Positions 39,628 to 46,031 of a DNA stretch of 46,031 bases are shown one piece after another. The notes beneath the pieces are model-generated. The model searched no databases, was not told where the DNA came from, and saw only the letters and a list, made by a program, of their open reading frames with translations. The translations under genes and the position numbers were made by a program. Each line of letters opens with the position of its first letter. Within the stretch, counting starts at the first letter, position 1. Source of the DNA: Petralouisia muris (GTDB lineage: Bacteria; Bacillota; Clostridia; Lachnospirales; Lachnospiraceae); assembly GCF_004793545.1 (NCBI RefSeq), contig NZ_SRYA01000038.1, positions 1 through 46,031 of the forward strand, read 5' to 3'.

Positions 39628-40902
39628 ATGAAAAAGGAACCATTTGTAACAGAAGAACAGTTGAAAGAGATTGTACAGAAATACCCCACTCCCTTTCATT
39701 TGTATGATGAAAAGGGGATACGCGCCAATGCAAAGGCTTTAAAAGAGGCATTTTCCTGGAATCAAGGATTTAAGGAATATTTTGCAGTGAAAGCAACGCC
39801 GAACCCATTTTTAATCAATATTTTAAAGGAATATGGCTGCGGTTGTGACTGTTCCTCCATGACAGAGCTGATGCTGGCGGATGCTTTGCATTTTAGTGGA
39901 AAGGATATTATGTTTTCTTCCAATGCAACGCCGGCTTCAGAATTCAAATTTGCAGATGAGATCGGAGCAATCATCAATTTAGATGATTTTACCCATATTG
40001 ATTTTCTGGAAAAAACCATTGGGCATATTCCGGAAACGATAAGCTGCCGTTACAATCCGGGCGGAGTGTTCAAAATCAGCAATAGTATTATGGACAACCC
40101 AGGGGATGCAAAATACGGGTTTACCACGGAGCAGTTGTTTGAAGGCTTTAGAGTACTAAAGGAAAAGGGTGCGAAGCATTTTGGAATCCATGCATTTCTG
40201 GCAAGCAATACAGTGACAAATGAATACTACCCAACTCTGGCAAAGACCTTATTTAAGGTGGCGGTTCAGTTAAAAGAAGAGACAGGAGCGGATATTCGGT
40301 TTATTAATTTGTCTGGTGGAATCGGTATTCCCTATCGTCCGGATCAGGAGCCCAATGATATTTATGTCATCGGTGAGGGGGTAAGGAAGGTTTACGAAGA
40401 AGTTCTTGTACCGGCAGGAATGGGAGATGTGGCCATTTATACAGAACTGGGGCGTTTTATGATGGGGCCTTATGGATGTCTTGTGACAACTGCCATCCAT
40501 GAGAAGCATACCCACAAAGAGTACATAGGCTGTGACGCCTGTGCTGTGAATCTGATGCGGCCGGCTATGTATGGGGCATATCACCATATCACGGTAGTGG
40601 GCAAAGACAATCATGTGTGCGATCATAAATATGATATTACAGGTTCCCTTTGTGAGAATAATGATAAGTTTGCCATAGACCGCATGCTTCCGAAGATTGA
40701 TATGGGGGATTTGCTGGTAATTCATGATACCGGCGCTCACGGATTTTCCATGGGATACAATTATAACGGCAAATTAAAGTCAGCAGAAATTTTATTAAAA
40801 GAGGACGGAAGTATACAGTTAATCCGGCGGGCGGAAACGCCGAAGGACTATTTTGCCACATTTGATTGTTTTGACATTTTAAAAGATATGAAGCAGAGAT
40901 AG
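39628..40902 (+). CDS. lysA: diaminopimelate decarboxylase
   Basis: This PLP enzyme converts meso-diaminopimelate to lysine, the last step of lysine synthesis. The 424-residue protein is a fold-type III decarboxylase with the PLP lysine in YFAVKATPNPF (about residues 50-60), the glycine-rich phosphate loop FINLSGGIGIPYRPDQEP and, near the C-terminus, CDACAVNLMRPAMYGAYHHI, CEN and AHGFSMGYNYNG. Alternatives such as a related amino acid decarboxylase cannot be excluded from sequence alone, but the motif set fits LysA. No lysine riboswitch was seen upstream; the gene is probably expressed with the TrmB-type regulator. Confidence 0.9.
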   Translation: MKKEPFVTEEQLKEIVQKYPTPFHLYDEKGIRANAKALKEAFSWNQGFKEYFAVKATPNPFLINILKEYGCGCDCSSMTELMLADALHFSGKDIMFSSNATPASEFKFADEIGAIINLDDFTHIDFLEKTIGHIPETISCRYNPGGVFKISNSIMDNPGDAKYGFTTEQLFEGFRVLKEKGAKHFGIHAFLASNTVTNEYYPTLAKTLFKVAVQLKEETGADIRFINLSGGIGIPYRPDQEPNDIYVIGEGVRKVYEEVLVPAGMGDVAIYTELGRFMMGPYGCLVTTAIHEKHTHKEYIGCDACAVNLMRPAMYGAYHHITVVGKDNHVCDHKYDITGSLCENNDKFAIDRMLPKIDMGDLLVIHDTGAHGFSMGYNYNGKLKSAEILLKEDGSIQLIRRAETPKDYFATFDCFDILKDMKQR

Positions 40903-40918
40903 AATTAAGAGGAATTTC

Positions 40919-41242
40919 ATGATAGAACGCAAGGATGTATTGTCAATTCCTTATCTGAAAAAGGCGGTGTTTACCGGAAGCTATGAAGGACTTCGCTTCC
41001 GGTTTGCCGTTACAAAGAAAGAGCTTCCCGTAGGGGATAAGGAAGAAAAAGGTAAAGGAGTTCAGATGTTGGAAATAACAGCATGGGAAGCTCCTTACGG
41101 GTTCGACGCCACGCCGGAGGAGAAGAAGCAGAGGATAGAAACAGAGTTTTCGGAAGAAGGAATACAACAGGGGATTGACTGGCTTAATGAATTGTGGGAA
41201 AAGGAGCCAAAACGCTGGCTGGCGGCAAAGACAAACTGGTAG
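40919..41242 (+). CDS. conserved hypothetical protein
   Basis: A 107-residue soluble protein that I do not assign to a family. It reads MIERKDVLSIPYLKKAVFTG and contains EITAWEAPYGFDATPEEKKQ and IDWLNELWEKEPKRW. A good ribosome binding site (AGAGGAA) lies before ATG 40919, and it follows lysA by 16 bases, so it is probably in the same unit. Similar short proteins occur in other Lachnospiraceae in my memory, without known function. Confidence 0.6.
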   Translation: MIERKDVLSIPYLKKAVFTGSYEGLRFRFAVTKKELPVGDKEEKGKGVQMLEITAWEAPYGFDATPEEKKQRIETEFSEEGIQQGIDWLNELWEKEPKRWLAAKTNW

Positions 41243-41304
41243 AGAGCCGGCATGGAACTTGGACAGTTTTTAAGGGGAAAAACGGGGTTTGTGAGGAGAC
41301 ATAA

Positions 41305-41496
41305 ATGAGTATAGATTTATATGATCGAGATACGAAACCTTTTACGATTGAGCAGTTTTCTTATGACTTATACGATTTCATGACAAGTCGTAAAATGGGA
41401 CGTATATCCATCACGAAGATGAAAAAGAATTTTATACTAGAATTAGAAAAAGTGCGTTGGAAACGGGCCTCCTCAAGGATATTAGAGCGTGTTTGA
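41305..41496 (+). CDS. short hypothetical protein, possibly frameshifted
   Basis: The 63-residue frame (MSIDLYDRDTKPFTIEQFSY) has a strong ribosome binding site (GAGGAGACATAA) and no family that I recognise. The last 13 residues (VRWKRASSRILERV) look unnatural. Removing two bases after GAAAAA near 41450 gives the more regular helix LEKALETGLLKDIRACLKN ending at a TGA 41504, so a recent two-base insertion is possible. It lies between lysA-linked genes and ldh. Confidence 0.45.
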   Translation: MSIDLYDRDTKPFTIEQFSYDLYDFMTSRKMGRISITKMKKNFILELEKVRWKRASSRILERV

Positions 41497-41539
41497 AAAA
41501 TTGAAAAGCAGGAAAGAATAGCAGCCGCTCATAAAGGGT

Positions 41540-41564
41540 ATACTATGAAAACGTTTCATAGTAT
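41540..41564 (+). promoter_or_regulatory. palindromic operator candidate upstream of ldh
   Basis: ATACTATGAAA (41540-41550) and TTTCATAGTAT (41554-41564) form a perfect 11-base inverted repeat around ACG, overlapping a TATACT that could be a -10 box without a good -35. The half-sites resemble Rex (TGAA/TTCA) and the centre resembles a catabolite-repression cre site, but the spacing fits neither exactly. Confidence 0.5.
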
Positions 41565-41597
41565 GGAAACAGTCCCCGAAAAGGAGCGAGAGCAAAA

Positions 41598-42554
41598 ATG
41601 GAGAAACAAATCAACGCAAAAAAAGCGGCTGTGATCGGCTGCGGATTCGTAGGCTCTGCTATAGCCTTTACCCTGATGCAGAGCAGGCTTTTTACGGAAC
41701 TTGTGCTTCTGGACGCCAATTTTGACAAGGCAGACGGGGAGGCCAAGGATATTGCCCATGGAATTCCTTTTTCCGGGCAGATGAAAATTTACGCCGGAAC
41801 TTATGATGATGTTGCAGACGCCGCCATTATCATTGTGACGGCGGGAGCAAACCAGAAGCCGGAGGAAACCAGGCTTGATCTGGTAAATAAAAATGTGGCC
41901 GTCTATAAAAGCATTATACCGGAAATTGCACAACGGGAATTTCAGGGAATTCTTCTGGTGGTATCCAATCCGGTGGATATTTTGACGTATGCAGCGGTAA
42001 AAATCGGAGGATTTCCGGAACAGAGAGTGCTGGGATCCGGAACGGTTCTTGATACTGCAAGGCTGAAATGCGTCCTCAGCGAGCATTTGCGGGTGGACAG
42101 CCGAAGTGTTCATGCCTTTATTATTGGCGAGCATGGAGACAGTGAAATTGCCGCCTGGAGCAGCGCAAATGTGTCTGGCGTTCCAGTGGATGATTTCTGT
42201 GAAATGCGGGGCCATTTTAACCACGAAGAGGCAATGGATGAAATTGCTGAAAAGGTAAAAGACAGCGCCTATGAAATTATTTCCAAAAAGCGGGCCACTT
42301 ATTACGGAATTGCCATGGCCGTGAAACGGATCTGTGAATGTATTGTAAGGGATGAGAAATCCATCCTGCCCATATCCTCGATCCAGCATGGGAATTATGG
42401 AATGGAAGGCATCGCCCTCAGTATGCCGGCAGTGGTGGGCATGAACGGCGTAGAAGCCCATGTGCCTGTTTCTTTGGATGAGGAAGAAATGGAACTGCTG
42501 AAACATTCGGCGGATACCCTTAAGGAAGTGATTGGAAGCTTGGATTTGCCTTAG
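41598..42554 (+). CDS. ldh: L-lactate dehydrogenase
   Basis: LDH reduces pyruvate to L-lactate with NADH, a redox outlet alternative to pyruvate:ferredoxin oxidoreductase. The 318-residue protein has the NAD-binding loop AVIGCGFVGSAIAF (about residues 11-24), the substrate loop with TAGANQKPEETRLDLVNKN, SNPVDILTYAA and the catalytic His in IIGEHGDSEIAAWS (about 175-190). The layout and length match LDH rather than malate dehydrogenase, because Gln in the specificity loop (NQKPEETR) is the lactate-type residue. AAAAGGAG precedes ATG 41598. A perfect palindrome lies about 35 bases upstream. Confidence 0.93.
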   Translation: MEKQINAKKAAVIGCGFVGSAIAFTLMQSRLFTELVLLDANFDKADGEAKDIAHGIPFSGQMKIYAGTYDDVADAAIIIVTAGANQKPEETRLDLVNKNVAVYKSIIPEIAQREFQGILLVVSNPVDILTYAAVKIGGFPEQRVLGSGTVLDTARLKCVLSEHLRVDSRSVHAFIIGEHGDSEIAAWSSANVSGVPVDDFCEMRGHFNHEEAMDEIAEKVKDSAYEIISKKRATYYGIAMAVKRICECIVRDEKSILPISSIQHGNYGMEGIALSMPAVVGMNGVEAHVPVSLDEEEMELLKHSADTLKEVIGSLDLP

Positions 42555-42635
42555 GGGACAGTTCCTTAGAATGCATTTGACAAATCTTTTCCGTTGTGGG
42601 CTGATCGGAGACGGGCTTTATTTTATGGCGGTGTT

Positions 42636-43115
42636 TCATCTATGGCGTTTACCGGTAAAATCATTTGACGCGATTTGCCATACACAGACGTTTTCCAGCA
42701 TTTGCTCTGGAAATTCGAATGTTTCTTCCGTGTTGGCAGCGCATTGAAGGATTCGATTCAGGGCGTGTTCCTTCTGAGATGATTCGGTGAGAAAGGTGAC
42801 CTGTCCACAGCCCATTACACTGTCATAATTCCAGCTAAAGCTGCAGGGATTGCCAGGGGTTCCCGGAACCAGTCCATGGCTGCAGTCCATCTGAAAATAT
42901 ATGTTGGGGTTTCTTTTTAAAATATCTGTTTTTCGGCCTTCCATGGCGCTGTGAAGATATAAAACCAACGTGTCTCCTGTGCGGTCAAAGCCGAAATTAA
43001 GGGCAACGGCATAAGGCTTACCATCATCCACCATGGCGATGTGTACGGTCTTGCATTGCTTGATTACAGAGAAAATTTCGTCAGTGTTTTTGATTTCCCG
43101 GTCTTTTCGTCTCAT
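42636..43115 (-). CDS. PNPOx-like (NimA-type) flavin-binding protein
   Basis: A 159-residue protein of the pyridoxamine 5'-phosphate oxidase-like fold. The pattern VHIAMVDDGKPYAVALNFGF (about residues 25-45), LYLHSAMEGRKTDILKRNPN and CSFSWNYDSVMGCGQVTFLT matches the NimA/5-nitroimidazole-resistance-like group, which binds FMN or heme. Members may reduce nitro drugs or simply be flavin proteins; activity cannot be read from this. It is convergent with ldh. Confidence 0.85.
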   Translation of the reverse strand: MRRKDREIKNTDEIFSVIKQCKTVHIAMVDDGKPYAVALNFGFDRTGDTLVLYLHSAMEGRKTDILKRNPNIYFQMDCSHGLVPGTPGNPCSFSWNYDSVMGCGQVTFLTESSQKEHALNRILQCAANTEETFEFPEQMLENVCVWQIASNDFTGKRHR

Positions 43116-43362
43116 GCTTTGGTTCCTTTCTGATTGGTAAAATGTGTGATTTCCATAAGGATACCATAAAAATAAATGATAATCCAGACAGAAATGTTGT
43201 TTTTGTTCAGGCTGGAAGTCTGTTCATATTCAGACAGCGTCAATTGCCGTTTATTCGCCTTACAATTGCTGAATCATGATGTGTGATTTATCAGCGGGAA
43301 TGCCAGGCGGCATTTCCGTATTTTGTTGGATCTTAGGAGCATAGCTGTATGGCTGTGCTTTT
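43116..43362 (+). other. gene-free gap with a possible hairpin
   Basis: No gene was recognised between the PNPOx-like gene and the MutS2 fossil. The hairpin AGCATAGC (43338-43345) against GCTGTGCT (43352-43359), followed by TTTACTTTTT, could be a terminator, though the T-rich part also belongs to the MutS2-like codons. Confidence 0.4.
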
Positions 43363-43650
43363 ACTTTTTCAGCTCATAGGAAAAACGTTTTGGAAATCCT
43401 CAAGGAAGCAGACGAAGAAAGCTTTATCATTATGGATGAACTGGGCTCCGGCACAGACCCGGCAAGAAACGCTGCAGCCTATGGGAAAAGGCCGTTCATG
43501 AATACACAAAGGGAAATGAGAACACCGGTGAAAAGCCAGGACAAAAAAGTGATTTTTCACAATCATTTTCTCAAGAAACGATCCGGCAGAGGAAACGTAA
43601 CGGTCAGATTTACAGGCCGTTTTTGCAAAATCCTGGGATACATGATATAA
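43363..43650 (+). pseudogene. MutS2 ATPase fossil
   Basis: A reading frame from about 43363 gives [20 protein letters not shown] followed by [19 protein letters not shown], which is the signature of the MutS2 ATPase domain (the TFSSHM helix followed by the Walker B DELGxGTDP). Upstream, an in-frame TAG at about 43342 and lack of the Walker A loop show that the rest of the gene is gone. Downstream of GTDPA the sequence no longer follows the family. MutS2 is normally about 780 residues and acts on recombination intermediates and collided ribosomes. This scrap is about 40 recognisable residues. Confidence 0.6.
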
Positions 43651-43691
43651 TCAAAATATATTATAATCATCAGAGAAGGAGCATTTCGTTT

Positions 43692-44447
43692 ATGAAGTTT
43701 ATCTCATGGAATGTAAACGGCCTGCGGGCCTGTGTTCAGAAAGGATTTCTGGACTTTTTCAGGGAAGCCGATGCAGATTTTTTCTGCATTCAGGAAACAA
43801 AGCTGCAGGAGGGGCAGATTTCCCTGGATTTGCCGAAAGAATATGAAAGTTATTGGAATTATGCGCAGAAGAAAGGCTATTCCGGCACGGCGATTTTCAC
43901 AAAACATAAGCCGTTGTCAGCAGCTTACGGAATAGGCGCAGAGGAACACGATTCCGAAGGCCGTGTCATTACGCTGGAATATGAGGACTTTTACCTTGTA
44001 ACCTGTTATACCCCCAATTCCCAGAATGAATTGGCCAGGCTTTCCTACCGCATGGAATGGGAAGAGGCAATGATTCAATATCTGGATGGGCTGAAAAAGA
44101 AGAAATCTGTTATTTTCTGCGGGGATTTGAATGTGGCTCATCAGGAGATTGATTTGAAGAATCCTAAAACCAATCGGAAAAACGCCGGATTTACCGATGA
44201 GGAAAGGGAGAAGTTTTCGAACCTTTTGAGCCATGGCTATATAGATACCTTCAGGCATTTTTATCCTGATTTGGAACAGACATATTCCTGGTGGTCTTAC
44301 CGGTTTAAAGCCAGAGAGAAAAATGCCGGGTGGCGAATTGACTATTTTGTAGCGTCGGAGGATTTAAAGGACAGACTGAAAGATGCGAAAATCCATACGC
44401 AGATACTTGGTTCTGATCATTGTCCGGTGGAATTGGAGATAGAGTAA
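43692..44447 (+). CDS. xth: exodeoxyribonuclease III (Xth/ExoA family)
   Basis: The 251-residue enzyme is an AP endonuclease and 3'-5' exonuclease used in base-excision repair. It begins [20 protein letters not shown], with the catalytic Asn and Glu in [13 protein letters not shown] (about residues 30-42), and has [14 protein letters not shown] (Asp and Asn, about 146-159) and the late SDHCPVELE (about 242-250, with the general-base histidine pair). The start ATG 43692 has AGAAGGAG upstream. It is intact although flanked by two gene fossils. Confidence 0.95.
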   Translation: MKFISWNVNGLRACVQKGFLDFFREADADFFCIQETKLQEGQISLDLPKEYESYWNYAQKKGYSGTAIFTKHKPLSAAYGIGAEEHDSEGRVITLEYEDFYLVTCYTPNSQNELARLSYRMEWEEAMIQYLDGLKKKKSVIFCGDLNVAHQEIDLKNPKTNRKNAGFTDEEREKFSNLLSHGYIDTFRHFYPDLEQTYSWWSYRFKAREKNAGWRIDYFVASEDLKDRLKDAKIHTQILGSDHCPVELEIE

Positions 44448-44455
44448 GGAAAAAA

Positions 44456-44805
44456 TGGGCGAAGAAAAGAAAAAGATATTCAATGGCGTCCTGCCTTTGT
44501 GTCCGCTATAAACCTGGAATTGTCAGAAAACCGTAAGGATCTTGTATTTGAAAGAGAATAGAAAATGGGTGGAGCAGCAGAAAGGAGAGGATGATATGGG
44601 TCCGGTTTTGATGGAAATTATGGAACCAGAATTGAGGGAGGACGAGAAAAGAGGAAAAGAGAAAGGGATTCAGGAAGGGATTCGAAAGGGAATTTACGGA
44701 ACCGTAAATGTATTGCGCAATCGTGGGATGAGCAGAGACAAAATAATAGAAGCTGTTATGGAACAGTATGGTTTGTCAGAAAAGGAAACCGTTAAATTTT
44801 TGTAA
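44456..44805 (+). pseudogene. Rpn-family PD-(D/E)xK gene with frameshift and internal deletion
   Basis: After a ribosome binding site AAGGAAAAA, ATG 44456 opens MGEEKKK. One missing G after AAAAAG (about 44476) would bring in DIQWRPAFVSAINLELSENR and KDLVFERE, the N-terminus of a Lachnospiraceae family of Rpn/transposase-like nucleases as I remember it. That part ends at a TAG (about 44560). The C-terminus of the same family continues in another frame: KGEDDMGPVLMEIMEPELRE, then a charged helix and NVLRNRGMSRDKIIEAVMEQ to TAA at 44803. About 200 middle residues, with the catalytic site, are missing. The C-terminal piece could still be translated from ATG 44596 after GGAGAGG. Confidence 0.55.
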
Positions 44806-44832
44806 CCAATGAGCATCCAGAAAGGAATAGAA

Positions 44833-45867
44833 ATGGAAAAAGGAGAAATCAGGCTTCGGAAGGTCATCGTGCATATTTTAGATTCCACAGTGGGAACGCC
44901 GGTACTTTCGGATGCGCTGCTGGATTACGGTTCCGATTTTGGAGATTTTTTGCGAGAGCATATTTACAGGATCGAAACGACAGATGAGAAGAAAACCTGT
45001 GAATTCCATAAAGAGGAATCGGAGGTATATCAACAGATAGCTGCCTTTGCAGAAGCAGGGCTGGAGGAGGGAAAATTTATAGAAACCAGCCAGAAAATGG
45101 CAGCCCGTCTGTACGAAATCATGAATCAGAATATTGAGATTCCTCAGGCGGATTTTGTGGTGGTTTTGTTTGAAGCAGATGCAGGAAAATATCTTGCGCT
45201 GCTGAAAATGGATTACAGGACTTCTTATACTCACCAGACTCAGTCCGACGCATTTGGAAACGCCAATGAAATTATTAAGTTTCGGGCAATTCTTCCCACA
45301 GAAACCCAGAAACTGTCGGAGGCTGCTCTTATCAGCCTGTCAGATTTTACCGTTTTTCTGACGGAGAAAAAATATGAGGTTAACGGCACAAAGACAAATT
45401 ATTTTTCAAAATTATTTTTAAACTGCAGCGGAGCGCTGTCCCCGAAATCCCAGCTTTCCATTGTCACCCGGGCCATCGACACAGTACAGAAGAAGTATTT
45501 CAACGACGGGGAGCAGTTTGAGGCGCAGATGGAAACTAAGCAGATCATTCATGATCAGCTGGCGGAAACAGGAGCAGTGGACGTGCCTTTTGTGCTGGAT
45601 CAGGTTTTTAAGGAGAAGGAAGAATACAAGGAAGAAGTTCAGGAAAAGCTGGAGAAATACAAAATGGGAGCAGATCTTCGAATTGAACCTCAGGCAGAAA
45701 GCACAACCAGAAAGTTTGGGAAGCAGCACCTGACTACAGACACCGGAGTGGAAATTAAGATTCCCATGGAGCAGTATCAGGATGGGGAGCGTATTGAATT
45801 TATTACCAATCCGGATGGAAGCATTTCAATTTTGATTAAAAATGTGGGTCATATTACTTCTAAATAA
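44833..45867 (+). CDS. nucleoid-associated protein, NdpA/YejK-like family
   Basis: A 344-residue protein of the 37-kDa nucleoid-associated family (PF04245-like). It starts with IRLRKVIVHILDSTVGTPVL and contains ALLDYGSDFGDFLREHI, AGKYLALLKMDYRTSYTHQT and, near the end, EQYQDGERIEFITNPDGSIS with ILIKN. Family members bind DNA or associate with the nucleoid, and the exact role is unclear. I set the start at ATG 44833, preceded by AAAGGAATAGAA; ATG 44809 in the same frame has no ribosome binding site. It follows the Rpn fossil by about 28 bases. Confidence 0.82.
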   Translation: MEKGEIRLRKVIVHILDSTVGTPVLSDALLDYGSDFGDFLREHIYRIETTDEKKTCEFHKEESEVYQQIAAFAEAGLEEGKFIETSQKMAARLYEIMNQNIEIPQADFVVVLFEADAGKYLALLKMDYRTSYTHQTQSDAFGNANEIIKFRAILPTETQKLSEAALISLSDFTVFLTEKKYEVNGTKTNYFSKLFLNCSGALSPKSQLSIVTRAIDTVQKKYFNDGEQFEAQMETKQIIHDQLAETGAVDVPFVLDQVFKEKEEYKEEVQEKLEKYKMGADLRIEPQAESTTRKFGKQHLTTDTGVEIKIPMEQYQDGERIEFITNPDGSISILIKNVGHITSK

Positions 45868-45939
45868 ATGGAGCAGGAAATGAAAAAAGTTGCCATTGAG
45901 AAATCTAAACAGGATTTAGAAATTATCAAATATTACTAA
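45868..45939 (+). CDS. 23-residue open frame, possible gene remnant
   Basis: ATG at 45868 follows the NdpA stop codon without a gap and encodes MEQEMKKVAIEKSKQDLEII followed by KYY. The short charged helix may be a tiny peptide or a leftover from a longer gene. It ends just before a terminator. I see no evidence beyond position. Confidence 0.25.
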   Translation: MEQEMKKVAIEKSKQDLEIIKYY

Positions 45940-45946
45940 GAAGGAG

Positions 45947-45976
45947 AGAGCGGAATTTGCCACCGCTCTTTTTTTA
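45947..45976 (+). terminator. terminator after the NdpA-like gene
   Basis: AGAGCGG (45947-45953) pairs with CCGCTCT (45963-45969), followed by seven T residues. Confidence 0.85.
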
Positions 45977-46031
45977 CTTTATAGGAAATTGCGATTTTTG
46001 AGGAGAGAAAAAGAACAAGAGTTTACCGAAC

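Noticed and set aside
41540-41564. The ldh-upstream palindrome as an intrinsic terminator
   Set aside because: No T-run follows, the loop is only three bases, and it overlaps a possible -10 box, so an operator is more likely.

Overview
The window looks like chromosomal DNA of an anaerobic Clostridia bacterium, most probably Lachnospiraceae. This rests on the low to moderate G+C content, strong AGGAGG-type ribosome binding sites, the ylxM-ffh-rpsP-khpA-rimM-trmD-rplS order, a homodimeric pyruvate:ferredoxin oxidoreductase, an oxygen-sensitive class III ribonucleotide reductase, and several small protein families that I associate with that family. No rRNA, tRNA or CRISPR array was seen.

Layout. 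(1) 1-1530 is a decayed mobile-element scrap: a response-regulator N-terminus cut off by a hairpin-rich end, a TnpV gene with a foreign C-terminus, a type I toxin/antisense-RNA module, and an integrase tail broken by a one-base deletion. It abuts the promoter of the housekeeping block. (2) 1600-12780 is that block: signal recognition particle (ylxM, ffh), ribosome and tRNA maturation (rpsP, khpA, rimM, trmD, rplS, rbgA), two type I signal peptidases, RNase HII, an orphan FliK-like/FlhB-like pair (ylqG/ylqH), a YraN nuclease-like protein and PgeF. (3) 12800-18290 has an M42 peptidase, a probable PAPS-reductase fossil, an AT-rich GntR-ABC transporter cassette on the minus strand, a structured intergenic region, an internally deleted Uma2 gene and an ABC-F ATPase. 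(4) 18490-24700 has a GGDEF/EAL protein with a degenerate GGDEF motif, pyruvate:ferredoxin oxidoreductase and an AT-rich formate/nitrite-type channel gene. (5) 24710-27654 (minus) has a DUF2298 multi-membrane protein coupled to a family 2 glycosyltransferase. (6) 27950-35231 has an S1-domain protein, a lytic transglycosylase, dUTPase, an MsmX-type sugar ABC ATPase, a CdaR-like regulator, an Rrf2 regulator, a coiled-coil protein of unknown role and a ComEC-like metallo-hydrolase lipoprotein. (7) 35486-46031 has a heptad-repeat protein, nrdD-nrdG behind putative NrdR boxes, a TrmB-type regulator with lysA, lactate dehydrogenase behind a palindrome, a PNPOx-like flavoprotein, a MutS2 fossil, exonuclease III, a doubly damaged Rpn-family gene and an NdpA-type nucleoid protein.

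The functional themes are protein export and ribosome assembly, anaerobic carbon and nucleotide metabolism (pyruvate oxidoreductase, lactate dehydrogenase, NrdDG, dUTPase), and cell-wall or surface work (PgeF, transglycosylase, LysA). The least explained items are the orphan export-switch pair, the coiled-coil/metallo-hydrolase pair, the type I toxin-antitoxin module, and at least five gene fossils. Two of those fossils (Uma2 and Rpn) lost their catalytic middle but kept both ends. All calls come from reading the sequence; no database search was run.
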